Notes under the pieces: model-generated
Seen by the model: only the letters and a program-made list of their open reading frames with translations
The model's database searches: none
What the model was told of the DNA's origin: nothing
Made by a program: the position numbers and the translations under genes
Shown here: piece after piece, positions 44,675 to 54,173 of the stretch
Position numbering within the stretch: the first letter of the stretch is position 1
How the letters are laid out: every line of letters begins with the position of its first letter
DNA from: Hydrogenophaga sp. SL48
GTDB lineage: Bacteria > Pseudomonadota > Gammaproteobacteria > Burkholderiales > Burkholderiaceae_C
Direction of reading: 5' to 3'
DNA: 64,000 nt
NCBI RefSeq assembly: GCF_021729865.1
Contig: NZ_CP063400.1
Coordinates: 3,968,001 to 4,032,000 of the forward strand

Positions 44675-45658
44675 ATGAAAAAGATCCTGGCCCTTGCACT
44701 GACCGCCGCCGTCTCGGCCGGCGCCTTTGCCCAAGCCTTCCCCTCCAAGCCCATCACCCTCGTGGTGCCTTTCGCCGCCGGCGGCCCGACCGACCTCGTC
44801 GCGCGTCAGCTGGCCGAAGCCATGCGCAAGCCCCTGGGCGGCGCCACGGTGGTGGTGGAAAACGCGGCCGGTGCCGGTGGCACCATCGGTGCCGCCAAGG
44901 TCGCCCGTGCCGCACCCGATGGCCACACCCTGCTGGTCTGGCACATCGGCATGGCCGCCACGGCCGGCCTGTACCGCAAGCTGCCCTACAAGCCGCTGGA
45001 AGACTTCGAGTACCTCGGCATGATCAACGACGTGCCGATGACGCTGCTGGGCGCGCCCAAGCTGCCCGCCGCCACCTACCGCGACTTCGAGAATTACATC
45101 AAGGCCAACGGCGGCAAGCTCAACCTGGCCCACGCCGGGCTGGGTTCCGCCTCCCACCTGTGCGGCCTGATGTGGCAGTCGGCGATGAAACTGGACAAGT
45201 CCATGACCACCATCGCCTACCGCGGCACGGGCCCGGCCATGAACGACCTGCTGGGCGGCCAGGTGGACGTGATGTGCGACCAGACCACCAACACCACGGC
45301 GCAGATCGAAGCCGGCCGCGTCAAGGCCTTCGCCGTGACCACCGCCAAGCCGCTGAGTGGCCACAAGCTGCTCAAGGACTACCCATCGCTGCAGGAAATG
45401 GGCCTCAAGGGCTTCAACCTGACGATCTGGCACGCCATGTACGCACCCAAGGGCACGCCGGCCGACGTGCAGAAGAAGCTCAACGACGCCCTGCAGGTCG
45501 CGCTGAAGGACCCTGAGTTCGTCAAGAAACAGAATGAACTCGGCGCCATCGTCGTGACCGACAGCCGCGTGACCCCAGCGGGCCACAAGGCGTTCGTGGC
45601 CAGCGAAATCACCAAACTGAAGGCTGTGATCGACGCTGCCGGCCAGTTCGCCGACTGA
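44675..45658 (+). CDS. Bug/TctC-family periplasmic solute-binding protein
   Basis: 327 residues. Signal peptide MKKILALALTAAVSAGAFA, then the Bug signature FPSKPITLVVPFAAGGPTDLVAR, GAGGTIGAAKVARA, and YRGTGPAMNDLLGGQVDVMCDQ. Binds a carboxylate (aromatic acid, citrate-like or amide) in the periplasm. No TctAB-type membrane genes are next to it, as is common for Bug proteins in Burkholderiales. TAGGAG lies eight bases upstream of the ATG. A strong terminator follows. Confidence 0.95.
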   Translation: MKKILALALTAAVSAGAFAQAFPSKPITLVVPFAAGGPTDLVARQLAEAMRKPLGGATVVVENAAGAGGTIGAAKVARAAPDGHTLLVWHIGMAATAGLYRKLPYKPLEDFEYLGMINDVPMTLLGAPKLPAATYRDFENYIKANGGKLNLAHAGLGSASHLCGLMWQSAMKLDKSMTTIAYRGTGPAMNDLLGGQVDVMCDQTTNTTAQIEAGRVKAFAVTTAKPLSGHKLLKDYPSLQEMGLKGFNLTIWHAMYAPKGTPADVQKKLNDALQVALKDPEFVKKQNELGAIVVTDSRVTPAGHKAFVASEITKLKAVIDAAGQFAD

Positions 45659-45702
45659 AGCGCCGGGCACCCGCGCCCGGTCGGGCGCAGGCCAACCCAG
45701 CA

Positions 45703-45725
45703 AGCCGCCTTCGGGCGGCTTTTTT
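45703..45725 (+). terminator. Rho-independent terminator after the Bug gene
   Basis: AGCCGCC-TTCG-GGCGGCT stem followed by TTTTT. Canonical. Confidence 0.9.
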
Positions 45726-45753
45726 GCGCCCGCCGAACAACCCTTGCCAGGGG

Positions 45754-46080
45754 TCAGGTGCCCCAGACGATCGCCACGTCCGCCGTCTGGCAGCGCTGCA
45801 TCATCTCGATGAAGGGCGCACAACGCATGCGCAGGCTGACCGTCTCGAACTCCGGTTCGGGTTCGCCCTTGGCCCGGGCCTCTTCCTTGAGGCGCTGGTG
45901 CAGGGCTTCTTCGACCACCGCCGCCTCGCGCAATGCCTCGACCGCACCGGGAAACTCGGCCGGTTGAAGGATGCCGGGCCCGGCGGGGTCTTTGCCCAGG
46001 ATTTCAAGGATGCGCTTGCCGGTGGGCTGGAGCATCACGAGGTCGCCCGTTTCTCGGGACTTGAATCGGTACAGGGACAT
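45754..46080 (-). CDS. DUF1840-family protein
   Basis: 108 residues, MSLYRFKSRETGDLVMLQPTG onward. The start motif and the segment RILEILGKDPAGPGILQPAEFPGAVEAL are typical of DUF1840, a small cytosolic family common in betaproteobacteria with no assigned role. The C-terminal half is charged and ends in a hydrophobic VAIVWGT. AGGAG lies eight bases upstream of the ATG. Divergent from the monooxygenase gene and convergent with the Bug gene. Confidence 0.85.
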   Translation of the reverse strand: MSLYRFKSRETGDLVMLQPTGKRILEILGKDPAGPGILQPAEFPGAVEALREAAVVEEALHQRLKEEARAKGEPEPEFETVSLRMRCAPFIEMMQRCQTADVAIVWGT

Positions 46081-46168
46081 GTGGAACTCCTAGGTTGAAC
46101 GGGTCCATTCTTGCACCGTGGGCGCGCAGAAGATACCGGGTCCATCAACGCGGTTCGGGTTTACCCGG

Positions 46169-46202
46169 TTGGTCGAATATATTTCAGGTCTAAACTAATT
46201 AG
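46169..46202 (+). promoter_or_regulatory. Candidate promoter and palindrome before the monooxygenase/reductase gene
   Basis: TTGGTC (46169-46174), 16 bp, TAAACT (46191-46196). The expected start of transcription is within a few bases of the ATG at 46205, and no ribosome binding site is visible, so a leaderless mRNA is possible. The palindrome CTAATTAG (46195-46202) overlaps the -10 and could bind the MarR-type regulator. Confidence 0.4.
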
Positions 46203-46204
46203 GC

Positions 46205-48670
46205 ATGAACACCTCTCATCCAGCGCTGCGGCGCATCCTGTGCATCGGTGGTGGGCCTGCGGGCCTGTATTTCGCGCTGCTCATGAAGCGGCGCGACCCC
46301 TCGCTCACCGTCACGGTGGTCGAGCGCAACCGGCCGTTCGACACCTTTGGCTGGGGCGTGGTGTTCTCCGACCAGACGCTGCAGAACCTGAAGAAGGCCG
46401 ACCCGGAATCGGCCCAGCAGATGGCCGACGCCTTCAACCACTGGGACGACATTGAGGTCTTCTACAAGGGCGGCCGCGTGCGCTCCGGTGGTCACGGCTT
46501 CATCGGCATCGGGCGCAAGCGCCTGCTCAACATCCTGCAGGAACGCTGTCTGGCCCTCGGTGTGGACCTGGTGTTCGAGACCGACGTGACCGACGACCAG
46601 GCACTGGCGCAGCAGTACAACGCCGACCTCGTGATCGCGAGCGACGGCCTGAACAGCCGCATCCGCACGCGCTACGAGAGCACCTTCCAGCCCGACATCG
46701 ACACCCGCCAGTGCCGCTTCGTCTGGCTGGGCACCAGGAAGACCTTTGACGCCTTCACCTTCGCGTTCGAACAGACCGAGCACGGCTGGTTCCAGGCGCA
46801 CGCCTACAAGTTCGACGACGAGACCTCAACCTTCATCGTTGAAACGCCGGAAGACGTGTGGAAGGCGCACGGCATCGAAGACATGAGCCAGGAAGACGGC
46901 GTGGCGTTCTGCGAAAAGCTGTTCGCGAAGTACCTGGATGGCAACGCCCTGATCAGCAACGCCAAGCACCTGCGCGGCTCGGCCAACTGGATCCGCTTCC
47001 CACGCGTGATCTGCCACACCTGGGTGCACTGGCAGGACATTGCCGACCCCCACGCTCCACCGCTGCGCGGGTCGCTGCCCCCCGAGGGGGCTGGTCCGGC
47101 TTGGGGCGGCCCGGCGCCGGCCCCTGTCCGCCGCGTTCCCATCGTGCTGATGGGCGACGCCGCGCACACCGCGCACTTCTCCATCGGCAGCGGGACCAAG
47201 CTCGCGCTGGAAGACGCGATCGACCTGGCCGACGAGTTCACGCGCCACGCCAACGCCGACATGGCCGAGGTGCTGCAGGGCTACGAAGCGCGCCGCAGTG
47301 TCGAGGTGCTGAAGATCCAGAACGCGGCGCGCAACTCCACCGAGTGGTTCGAGAACGTCGACCGCTACACCGGCATGGACATTGAGCAGTTCAGCTACTC
47401 GCTGCTCACGCGCAGCCAGCGCATCAGCCACGAGAACCTGCGGCTGCGCGATGCGAACTGGCTCGAAGGCTACGAGGCATGGCTGGAGTCCAAAGCCGCA
47501 CCCGGCACCGCGCCCAAGAAGCACCCCACGCCGCCCATGTTGCTGCCGCTGAAGGTGCGCGGCGTCGAGCTGAAGAACCGCATCGTCGTCTCGCCCATGG
47601 CGCAGTACAAGGCCACGGATGGCGTGGCCGGCGACTGGCACCTGATGCACCTGGGCGCGCGCGCTGTCGGTGGTGCGGCACTGGTGATGGTGGAGATGAC
47701 CAGCCCCACGCCCGAAGGCCGCATCACCCCCGGCTGCCCGGGCCTGTGGAACGACGTGCAGCAGGCCGCCTTCCAGCGCATCGTGGACTTTGCGCACAGC
47801 AACAGCCACGCGAAGATCGGCATCCAGCTCGGCCACAGCGGACCCAAGGGCTCCACGCAGCTCGGCTGGGAGACCACCGACGAGCCACTGCAGCAAGGCA
47901 ACTGGCCGCTGCTCTCGGCCAGCGCCGTGCCCTATGGCGAGCAGAACCAGGTGCCCCAGGCGATGACCCGCGCCGACATGGACACGATGACCGCGGCCTT
48001 TGTGGCGTCCACGCAGCGCGCCGCCGCCGCCGGCTTCGACTGGCTGGAGCTGCACGCCGCCCACGGCTACCTGCTCTCGGCCTTCATCTGCCCGCTCACC
48101 AACCAGCGCACCGACGACTACGGCGGCTCGCTCGAAAACCGCTGCCGCTACCCGCTGGAGGTGTTCGCCGCCATGCGCGCCGCGTGGCCCGCCGACAAGC
48201 CCATGAGCGTGCGCATCTCGGCGCACGACTGGGCGCCCGGTGGCAACACGCCCGACGACGCGGTGGCCATGGCGCGGCTGTTCAAGGCCGCCGGCTGCGA
48301 CGTGATCGACGTGTCTTCGGGCCAGACCACGCGCCAGGCCAAACCCGTCTATGGCCGCATGTACCAGACACCCTTCGCCGACCGCGTGCGCAACGAGGTG
48401 GGCATCCTGACCATGGCGGTGGGCGCCATCAGCGAGGCCGACCACGCCAACAGCATCATCGGCGCTGGCCGCGCCGACCTCTGCGCCGTGGCCCGTCCGC
48501 ACCTGGCCGACCCGGCCTGGACGCTGCACGAAGCGGCCAGGTTGCAGACCCGTGCGGTGGACTGGCCGCTGCCTTACCTGAGCGGGCGCGACCAGCTCTA
48601 CCGCGAGATCGCGCGCCAGCAGGCGCTGCAGGGCACCGTCGCCACGCAAGACCCCGCCGAGGCCCAGTGA
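46205..48670 (+). CDS. abmA: Bifunctional 2-aminobenzoyl-CoA monooxygenase/reductase (salicylyl-CoA 5-hydroxylase/oxidoreductase family)
   Basis: 821 residues, two flavoenzymes fused. Residues 1-430 form an FAD aromatic hydroxylase: [20 protein letters not shown] and [21 protein letters not shown] (317 on). Residues about 440-805 form an Old Yellow Enzyme domain: [51 protein letters not shown]. In Azoarcus evansii this enzyme hydroxylates and then reduces 2-aminobenzoyl-CoA, removing aromaticity. Residues about 281-310 ([18 protein letters not shown] region) are encoded by an in-frame copy of the dispersed repeat, just before the FAD GD motif; homologues should lack this. Neighbouring ligase and beta-oxidation genes support the anthranilate assignment. 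Confidence 0.88.
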   Translation: MNTSHPALRRILCIGGGPAGLYFALLMKRRDPSLTVTVVERNRPFDTFGWGVVFSDQTLQNLKKADPESAQQMADAFNHWDDIEVFYKGGRVRSGGHGFIGIGRKRLLNILQERCLALGVDLVFETDVTDDQALAQQYNADLVIASDGLNSRIRTRYESTFQPDIDTRQCRFVWLGTRKTFDAFTFAFEQTEHGWFQAHAYKFDDETSTFIVETPEDVWKAHGIEDMSQEDGVAFCEKLFAKYLDGNALISNAKHLRGSANWIRFPRVICHTWVHWQDIADPHAPPLRGSLPPEGAGPAWGGPAPAPVRRVPIVLMGDAAHTAHFSIGSGTKLALEDAIDLADEFTRHANADMAEVLQGYEARRSVEVLKIQNAARNSTEWFENVDRYTGMDIEQFSYSLLTRSQRISHENLRLRDANWLEGYEAWLESKAAPGTAPKKHPTPPMLLPLKVRGVELKNRIVVSPMAQYKATDGVAGDWHLMHLGARAVGGAALVMVEMTSPTPEGRITPGCPGLWNDVQQAAFQRIVDFAHSNSHAKIGIQLGHSGPKGSTQLGWETTDEPLQQGNWPLLSASAVPYGEQNQVPQAMTRADMDTMTAAFVASTQRAAAAGFDWLELHAAHGYLLSAFICPLTNQRTDDYGGSLENRCRYPLEVFAAMRAAWPADKPMSVRISAHDWAPGGNTPDDAVAMARLFKAAGCDVIDVSSGQTTRQAKPVYGRMYQTPFADRVRNEVGILTMAVGAISEADHANSIIGAGRADLCAVARPHLADPAWTLHEAARLQTRAVDWPLPYLSGRDQLYREIARQQALQGTVATQDPAEAQ
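47045..47121. repeat. Dispersed repeat (subtype B) inside the monooxygenase/reductase coding sequence
   Basis: CCCCCACGCTC, then TCGCTGCCCCCCGAGGGGG and CTTGGGGCGGCCCGGCG, matching copy 13 at 50119-50195 element by element. It is in frame and adds about 25-30 Pro/Gly/Ala-rich residues. Confidence 0.8.
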
Positions 48671-48737
48671 CATGAGCGCAGCACCGGGCCGCCCCCAGCC
48701 AGCTCGCACCGCAGCCCGATAGGGCGAAGGAATTTCC

Positions 48738-49241
48738 ATGCTCACCGACACCCTCGATCTCGAAGCCCGCGCCCACAGCGAACACGCGCAGGAGCTGCGC
48801 CTCTGGTTGCGCCTGCTCACCTGTTCACAACTGATCGAAAAGCGCGTGCGCGTGGGCCTGCGCGAACAGTTCGACACCACACTGCCCCGCTTCGACCTGA
48901 TGGCCCAGCTGGAACGCCACCCCGAGGGCCTGAAGATGAAGGAGCTGTCGCACCGGCTCATGGTCACCGGCGGCAACGTCACCGGCATCACCGACCAGCT
49001 GGTGGCTGAAGGGCTGGTGGAACGCATGGCGGTCGAAGGCGACCGCCGCGCCTTCCTCGTGCGCCTCACCCCCGAGGGTCGCAGCGCCTTCGAGCGCATG
49101 GCGGCGCAGCACGAGCAGTGGATCGTCGAAGCCTTCGACGGCCTGTCACCGCGCGATCTCGACCAGCTGCACAAGCTGCTGGGCAAAGTGAAACAACACC
49201 AACGGGACCTGAACCAGCGCACCGTCACAGAAGCAGAGTAA
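48738..49241 (+). CDS. MarR-family transcriptional regulator of the aminobenzoate operon
   Basis: 167 residues. Winged [44 protein letters not shown] and wing [16 protein letters not shown]. No Cys redox switch is seen at the OhrR position. Probably a ligand-responsive repressor, perhaps sensing an aryl-CoA as in BadR/GenR-like MarR proteins. GAAGGA precedes the ATG. It lies within the operon, 67 bp after the monooxygenase gene and 7 bp before the hydratase gene, so it likely controls its own unit. Confidence 0.88.
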   Translation: MLTDTLDLEARAHSEHAQELRLWLRLLTCSQLIEKRVRVGLREQFDTTLPRFDLMAQLERHPEGLKMKELSHRLMVTGGNVTGITDQLVAEGLVERMAVEGDRRAFLVRLTPEGRSAFERMAAQHEQWIVEAFDGLSPRDLDQLHKLLGKVKQHQRDLNQRTVTEAE

Positions 49242-49248
49242 ACACGCC

Positions 49249-50103
49249 ATGAAACACCCCATCCCAGATCACAACCCCATGCGTGCGCAGTACAGCGCGA
49301 TGGCCGGCGCCACCCCCAGGCACTTCGCCCTCAGCGTCGCCGACGGCGTGGCCACCCTCACGCTGAACCGGCCCGAACGCAAGAACCCGCTCACCTTCGA
49401 CTCCTACGCCGAACTGCGCGACTGGTTCCTCGGCCTGCAGCGCGCCACCGACATCAAGGCGGTGGTGCTCACCGGCGCGGGCGGCAACTTCTGCTCGGGC
49501 GGGGACGTGCACGAGATCATCGGCCCGCTCACGAAGATGACGATGCCCGAGCTGCTGGCCTTCACCCGCATGACGGGCGCCCTGGTCAGCGCCATGCGCG
49601 CCTGCCCGCAGCCCATCGTGGCCGCGCTCGACGGCGTGTGCGCCGGGGCCGGCGCGATGATGGCGCTGGCCTCGGACCTGCGCCTGGGCACCCCCGGGGC
49701 CACGGTCGCTTTCCTGTTCACCCGCGTGGGCCTGGCCGGCGCCGACATGGGCGCCTGTGCCCTGCTGCCACGCATGATCGGCCAAGGCCGTGCGAGCGAG
49801 CTGCTCTTCACCGGCCGCGCCATGACCGCAGCGGAAGGCCACGCCTGGGGCTTCTTCAACGCGCTGCATGAGAGCGATGCGCTGCTGCCTGCCGCGCACA
49901 AGCTGGCATCCCAACTGGCGCAGGGCCCGACCTTCGCGCACGGCATGACCAAGACGATGCTGCACCAGGAGTGGGCCATGACGCTGGACCAGGCCATCGA
50001 GGCCGAGGCGCAGGCCCAGGCCATCTGCATGCAGACGCAGGATTTCACCCGTGCCTACGAGGCGTTCGCCGCCAAGCAGCGCCCGGTCTTCGAAGGCGAT
50101 TGA
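49249..50103 (+). CDS. Enoyl-CoA hydratase/isomerase family protein
   Basis: 284 residues of the crotonase fold: [23 protein letters not shown], the oxyanion-hole segment [40 protein letters not shown] (second oxyanion hole) and the active-site helix [18 protein letters not shown]. Probably acts on the non-aromatic CoA thioester made by the monooxygenase/reductase, in beta-oxidation-like ring degradation. Located directly after the regulator gene. A repeat copy follows the stop. Confidence 0.92.
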   Translation: MKHPIPDHNPMRAQYSAMAGATPRHFALSVADGVATLTLNRPERKNPLTFDSYAELRDWFLGLQRATDIKAVVLTGAGGNFCSGGDVHEIIGPLTKMTMPELLAFTRMTGALVSAMRACPQPIVAALDGVCAGAGAMMALASDLRLGTPGATVAFLFTRVGLAGADMGACALLPRMIGQGRASELLFTGRAMTAAEGHAWGFFNALHESDALLPAAHKLASQLAQGPTFAHGMTKTMLHQEWAMTLDQAIEAEAQAQAICMQTQDFTRAYEAFAAKQRPVFEGD

Positions 50104-50118
50104 GGACAACAACATGCA

Positions 50119-50195
50119 CCCCCACGCTCATCACTTCGTGTATTCGCTGCCCCCCAAAGGGGCGCTGGCCACCCTTGGGGCGGCCCGGCGGGAGT
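50119..50195. repeat. Dispersed repeat (subtype B), copy 13
   Basis: CACCCCCACGCTC, TCGCTGCCCCCCAAAGGGG and CTTGGGGCGGCCCGGCGGGAG. It begins 12 bases after the hydratase stop, and its terminal GGGAG serves as the ribosome binding site for the acyl-CoA dehydrogenase at 50202. Confidence 0.8.
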
Positions 50196-50201
50196 CCTGA
50201 C

Positions 50202-51407
50202 ATGGTCGCCTTCGAACACCCCCACCCACACGGCGCGCTGGCGCCGACCGCACACCTCGAACTGCCCTTCTTCGATGACGCCCACCGCGCGCTCGCCAAT
50301 GGTCTCGTGACCTGGGCGCGCGAGCAGCACGTCGACGAGTCCGACGACCGGGCCGCCTGCCGTGAATGGGTGCAACGCCTGGGCGCCGCCGGCTGGCTGC
50401 GTTACTGCGTGCCCGAAGCCCACGGCGGCGCGCTGCCCACGCTGGACTCGCGCGCGCTGGTGATCCTGCGTGAGACCCTGGCCTTTCATTCACCGCTGGC
50501 CGACTTCGCCTTCGCCATGCAAGGCCTGGGCAGCGGTGCCATCACGCTGGCCGGCACGCCCGCCCAGCAGTCGCGCTACCTGCGCGCCGTGGCCAGCGGC
50601 GAGAAGATCGCGGCCTTTGCCTTGAGCGAACCCGATGCCGGCTCCGACGTCGCCGCGATGGCGTTGAGCGCCACGCAGACAGCGACCGGCTGGCAACTGA
50701 ACGGCCAGAAAACCTGGATCAGCAATGGCGGCATGGCGGACTTCTACGTGGTGTTCGCCAAGACCGATCCGGGCGCAGGCGCGCGCGGCATCAGCGCCTT
50801 CATCGTCGACGCTGATGCGCCGGGCCTGGACAGCAGCGCCCACATCCAGGTGATGGCGCCTCACCCGCTGGCCACATTGGCTTTCAGCGACTGCACCATC
50901 GCCCATGACGCACTGGTCGGCAGCGTGAACGGCGGTTTCAAGCTCGCCATGCAGACGCTGGACATCTTCCGCGCCTCGGTCGCCGCCGCTGCGCTGGGCA
51001 TGGCGCGCCGCGCCTTTGCCGAGGCGGTGGCCCACGCCAAGAGCCGCAAGATGTTCGGGCAGACCCTGGCCGACTTCCAGCTCACGCAGGCCAGGCTGGG
51101 CGAGATGAGCGCGCTGATCGACGCCGCCGCCCTGCTCACCTACCGCGCCGCCTGGCAACGCGACTGCAGCAGCACCAGCGGCGCCGGCACACCGGCCTAC
51201 ACCGCCGCGGCCGCCAGCGCCAAGCTCACCGCCACCGAGAACGCACAAAAGGTCATCGACATGGCGCTGCAGATGTTCGGCGGCCGCGGCGTGCAGGTCG
51301 GCCAGACCATCGAACACCTCTACCGCGACATCCGCTCGCTGCGCATCTACGAAGGTGCGAGCGAGGTGCAGCTGCTCATCCTGGGCAAGAACGCCCTGAA
51401 AGCCTGA
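50202..51407 (+). CDS. Acyl-CoA dehydrogenase
   Basis: 401 residues, complete fold: [15 protein letters not shown] (flavin and substrate contact), [26 protein letters not shown] segment near 350, and catalytic Glu in [20 protein letters not shown]. Oxidises the CoA thioester after ring reduction in the aminobenzoate pathway, passing electrons to ETF. The start is 50202 ([11 protein letters not shown]); the upstream open frame runs through the hydratase gene and repeat. The GGAG eight bases upstream comes from the repeat. Confidence 0.93.
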   Translation: MVAFEHPHPHGALAPTAHLELPFFDDAHRALANGLVTWAREQHVDESDDRAACREWVQRLGAAGWLRYCVPEAHGGALPTLDSRALVILRETLAFHSPLADFAFAMQGLGSGAITLAGTPAQQSRYLRAVASGEKIAAFALSEPDAGSDVAAMALSATQTATGWQLNGQKTWISNGGMADFYVVFAKTDPGAGARGISAFIVDADAPGLDSSAHIQVMAPHPLATLAFSDCTIAHDALVGSVNGGFKLAMQTLDIFRASVAAAALGMARRAFAEAVAHAKSRKMFGQTLADFQLTQARLGEMSALIDAAALLTYRAAWQRDCSSTSGAGTPAYTAAAASAKLTATENAQKVIDMALQMFGGRGVQVGQTIEHLYRDIRSLRIYEGASEVQLLILGKNALKA

Positions 51408-51421
51408 GTCTGGAGAACAGC

Positions 51422-53080
51422 ATGGAAACCCACCCTTCTGCCCAACCCGACCGTTTCGTCCATGAGCGCCTGCCGTCGCGTGAACAATGGCCCGAGCTGT
51501 GCTACGACCTGCCCGAGCTGCAACAGCTGCCCGCGCAGCTCAACGTGGTGCAAAGGCTGTTTGACCGGGCCACGGGGCACGGCCACGCGGACCGACCCTT
51601 CCTGCGCAGCGACGAGCGCACACTGAGCTACGCGCAAGCCCGGGCCGAGGTGAACCGACTCTCGAACGTGCTGGCCCAGATGGGCCTGCAACCCGGCAAC
51701 CGTGTGCTGCTGCGAGGCGGCAACTCGGTCGCGATGGCGCTGGCCTGGCTGGCCGTGGTGCAGAGCGGGCTGATCGCGGTGGCCACCATGCCGCTGCTGC
51801 GCGCCACGGAGCTCAAGGCCATCATCGACAAGTCGAAGCCTTCAGTGGCGCTGTGCGACGTGAAGCTGCAGGACGAGCTCAAGGCGGCCCTGGCCCTGAG
51901 TCCGGACACGGCAGGCCTGCCGCTGCGCCTGTTCAACACCGGCGACGCGGCCGTGGTGCTCGGCGATTCGCTCGAAGCGCTGGCCCGCCACGCCAGTGAC
52001 CAAGCCTCCCCCTGCCCCACCAGCGCCGACGACATCGCGCTGCTGGCCTTCACCTCCGGCACCACCGGCAGCCCGAAGGCGGCGGTGCACACGCACCGCG
52101 ACGTGCTGGCAGCCTGCGAAACCTGGCCGCGCCACGTGCTGCGCGCCACGCCGGACGACATCGTCATGGGCTCACCCCCGCTGGCCTTCACCTTCGGCCT
52201 GGGTGGCCTGCTGGTGTTCCCCATGTGGGCGGGCGCCTCGGTCTACTTCCCGGGCATTCCCTACACGCCCGAGGCCATGGTCAAGCTCATCGGCCAGGTG
52301 GGCGCCACCATCTGCTACACGGCGCCCACCTTCTACCGCCAGATGGCCGCGTTCGCGAAACAGCACGGCATCGGCCGTTTGCGCATCAGCGTCAGCGCCG
52401 GCGAGGGCTTGCCCGACGCCACGCGCCAGCTCTGGAAGGAGGCCAGCGGCCTGGAGATGCTCGACGGCATCGGCGCCACCGAGATGTTCCACATCTTCAT
52501 CTCATCCCCACCTGAGTCCGTGAAGCGCGGTGCGATCGGGCAAGTGGTGCCTGGCTACCAGGCGAAGATCGTCAACGAGCAGGGGGAAGAGCTGCCGCGT
52601 GGCCAGGTCGGCCGCCTGGCCGTGAAAGGCGCGACAGGCTGCAAGTACCTCGACGACGCGCGCCAGGCGGTGTATGTGCAGGACGGCTGGAACTTCCCGG
52701 GCGATGCCTTCAGTCAGGACGACGACGGCTATTTCGTCTATCAGGCCCGCACCGACGACATGATCATCACCGCCGGCTACAACGTGGCCGGTCCCGAAGT
52801 GGAGGCGGCCCTGATGCAACATCCGGCGGTGGCCGAATGCGGCGTGGTCGGGCGTCCCGACGACGAGCGCGGCATGGTGATCCTGGCCTACGTGGTGCTC
52901 AAGCAAGGACAGACCGGCGACGACGCCCAGATCAAGCTCCTTCAGGACCATGTCAAGCACTCGCTGGCCCCCTACAAGTACCCGCGGGAGGTGCGTTTTG
53001 TCACCGCCCTGCCGCGCACCGAGACCGGCAAGCTCCAGCGCTTTGCGCTGCGCAAGATGGCCATCGACACCAACGCCTGA
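51422..53080 (+). CDS. abmG: 2-aminobenzoate-CoA ligase (benzoate-CoA ligase family)
   Basis: 552 residues of the aryl-CoA ligase family. P-loop FTSGTTGSPKAAVHTHRD, aryl-binding region SPPLAFTFGLGGLLVFPMWAG, A5-like GIGATEMFHIFISSPP, A7 GWNFPGDAFSQDDDGYFVYQARTDD, and catalytic Lys in PRTETGKLQRFALR. The N-terminus QWPELCYDLPELQQLPAQLN resembles 2-aminobenzoate-CoA ligases. Forms 2-aminobenzoyl-CoA, the substrate of the monooxygenase/reductase. Activity on benzoate or salicylate cannot be excluded. GGAG lies six bases upstream of the ATG. Confidence 0.88.
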   Translation: METHPSAQPDRFVHERLPSREQWPELCYDLPELQQLPAQLNVVQRLFDRATGHGHADRPFLRSDERTLSYAQARAEVNRLSNVLAQMGLQPGNRVLLRGGNSVAMALAWLAVVQSGLIAVATMPLLRATELKAIIDKSKPSVALCDVKLQDELKAALALSPDTAGLPLRLFNTGDAAVVLGDSLEALARHASDQASPCPTSADDIALLAFTSGTTGSPKAAVHTHRDVLAACETWPRHVLRATPDDIVMGSPPLAFTFGLGGLLVFPMWAGASVYFPGIPYTPEAMVKLIGQVGATICYTAPTFYRQMAAFAKQHGIGRLRISVSAGEGLPDATRQLWKEASGLEMLDGIGATEMFHIFISSPPESVKRGAIGQVVPGYQAKIVNEQGEELPRGQVGRLAVKGATGCKYLDDARQAVYVQDGWNFPGDAFSQDDDGYFVYQARTDDMIITAGYNVAGPEVEAALMQHPAVAECGVVGRPDDERGMVILAYVVLKQGQTGDDAQIKLLQDHVKHSLAPYKYPREVRFVTALPRTETGKLQRFALRKMAIDTNA

Positions 53081-53100
53081 CGGCACAGAGAAAGCACCCC

Positions 53101-53493
53101 ATGCAAAAACTGCAACCGCCCGGCTGGGCCACCCCCAAGGGCTATGCCAACGGCGTCTCCGCCCGCGGAACACTGGTTTTCGTCGGCGGCCAGATCGGCT
53201 GGAACGCCGCTCAGGAGTTCGAAAGCGACGACTTCATTCACCAGACCAAGCAGGCGCTGCAGAACGTGCATGCCGTGCTGACCAGCGCCGGTGCCGGCCC
53301 CGAGCACATGGCGCGCATGACCTGGTACATCACCGACCGCGACGAATACAACACCCGTCTGCGCGAACTGGGATCGGCCTACCGGGACGTGATGGGCAAA
53401 CACTTCCCGGCGATGACCTGCGTGGAGGTCAGTCGCCTGGTGGAAGCGCGCGCCAAGGTGGAGATCGAAGTGACGGCGGTGCTGCCAGATTGA
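53101..53493 (+). CDS. RidA (YjgF/UK114) family protein lacking the catalytic Arg
   Basis: 130 residues, chorismate-mutase-like trimer fold: RGTLVFVGGQIGWNAAQEF, QTKQALQNVHAVLTSAGAG, and FPAMTCVEVSRLVEARAKVEIEVTAVLPD. In E. coli RidA the imine-hydrolysing Arg lies in PARSCVEVARL; here the aligned residue is Met (PAMTCVEV), which puts it in another Rid subgroup. RidA-like genes accompany the Azoarcus anthranilate clusters, where an enamine/imine intermediate may need hydrolysis. Starts 20 bp after the ligase gene. Confidence 0.9.
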   Translation: MQKLQPPGWATPKGYANGVSARGTLVFVGGQIGWNAAQEFESDDFIHQTKQALQNVHAVLTSAGAGPEHMARMTWYITDRDEYNTRLRELGSAYRDVMGKHFPAMTCVEVSRLVEARAKVEIEVTAVLPD

Positions 53494-53560
53494 GGCACCG
53501 CTCCATTGGGAGCACCACGGGGCAGATCACAGGCCCCATCTGCCATCTCGCAGAAACAAC

Positions 53561-53583
53561 AAAGCCCGCTGAAAGCGGGCTTT
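53561..53583. terminator. Bidirectional terminator between the aminobenzoate operon and tRNA/rplQ
   Basis: AAAGCCCGC-TGAAA-GCGGGCTTT, perfect 9-bp stem. T-rich on both strands (TTTGTTG on plus; TTTGTTGTTT on minus), so it can end both convergent transcripts. Confidence 0.9.
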
Positions 53584-53610
53584 GTTGAGGAACTCTGGTC
53601 AGTTCCGGAT

Positions 53611-53687
<77 letters not shown>

Positions 53688-53704
53688 TCAAGCCTTGTAT
53701 TCTA

Positions 53705-54100
53705 TCACGCTTTCGCGTCATCTGCCGCCGGAGCAGCTTCTTCTGCGCGATCCACCAGTTCGACGAGCGCCATCGGAGCGTTGTCGCCCACGCGGTAACC
53801 CATCTTCAGAATGCGGGTGTAGCCACCAGGACGAGCGGCAAAGCGCGGGCCCAGTTCGTTGAACAGCTTCACGACCACATCGCGGTCACGCAGGCGGTCA
53901 AATGCCAGGCGGCGGTTGGCCACGGTGGCCACTTTGGCCAGGGTGATCATGGGTTCGACCACACGGCGCAGCTCTTTGGCCTTGGGCACCGTGGTCTTGA
54001 TGACTTCGTGCGTGAGCAGCGAGTTCATCATGTTGCGCAGCATGGCGAGGCGGTGCTCGCTCGTGCGGTTGAGTTTGCGAAGTCCGTGTCCGTGACGCAT
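53705..54100 (-). CDS. rplQ: 50S ribosomal protein L17
   Basis: 131 residues. [20 protein letters not shown] is the universal L17 start, and [20 protein letters not shown] is a longer acidic C-terminus. Located at the nascent-peptide exit side of the 50S subunit. Last protein gene of the alpha operon, 73 bp after rpoA; initiator tRNA follows. Confidence 0.98.
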   Translation of the reverse strand: MRHGHGLRKLNRTSEHRLAMLRNMMNSLLTHEVIKTTVPKAKELRRVVEPMITLAKVATVANRRLAFDRLRDRDVVVKLFNELGPRFAARPGGYTRILKMGYRVGDNAPMALVELVDRAEEAAPAADDAKA

Positions 54101-54173
54101 TTCATGTTCCTTTCAGTGTTTTGCCCCCAGCCGGATCAGGTACTGGGAGTTCGTCCGACGTTGATCGACGGGA

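Noticed and set aside
1908..50195. Repeat copies as a CRISPR array
   Set aside because: Copies are dispersed over 48 kb, self-complementary, diverged and without regular spacers; no cas genes are present.
46205..53493. Salicylate-to-gentisyl-CoA pathway
   Set aside because: The N-terminal hydroxylase half would fit, but the fused Old Yellow Enzyme reductase, acyl-CoA dehydrogenase, hydratase and RidA gene fit 2-aminobenzoyl-CoA metabolism better. No gentisyl-CoA thioesterase or gentisate dioxygenase is visible.
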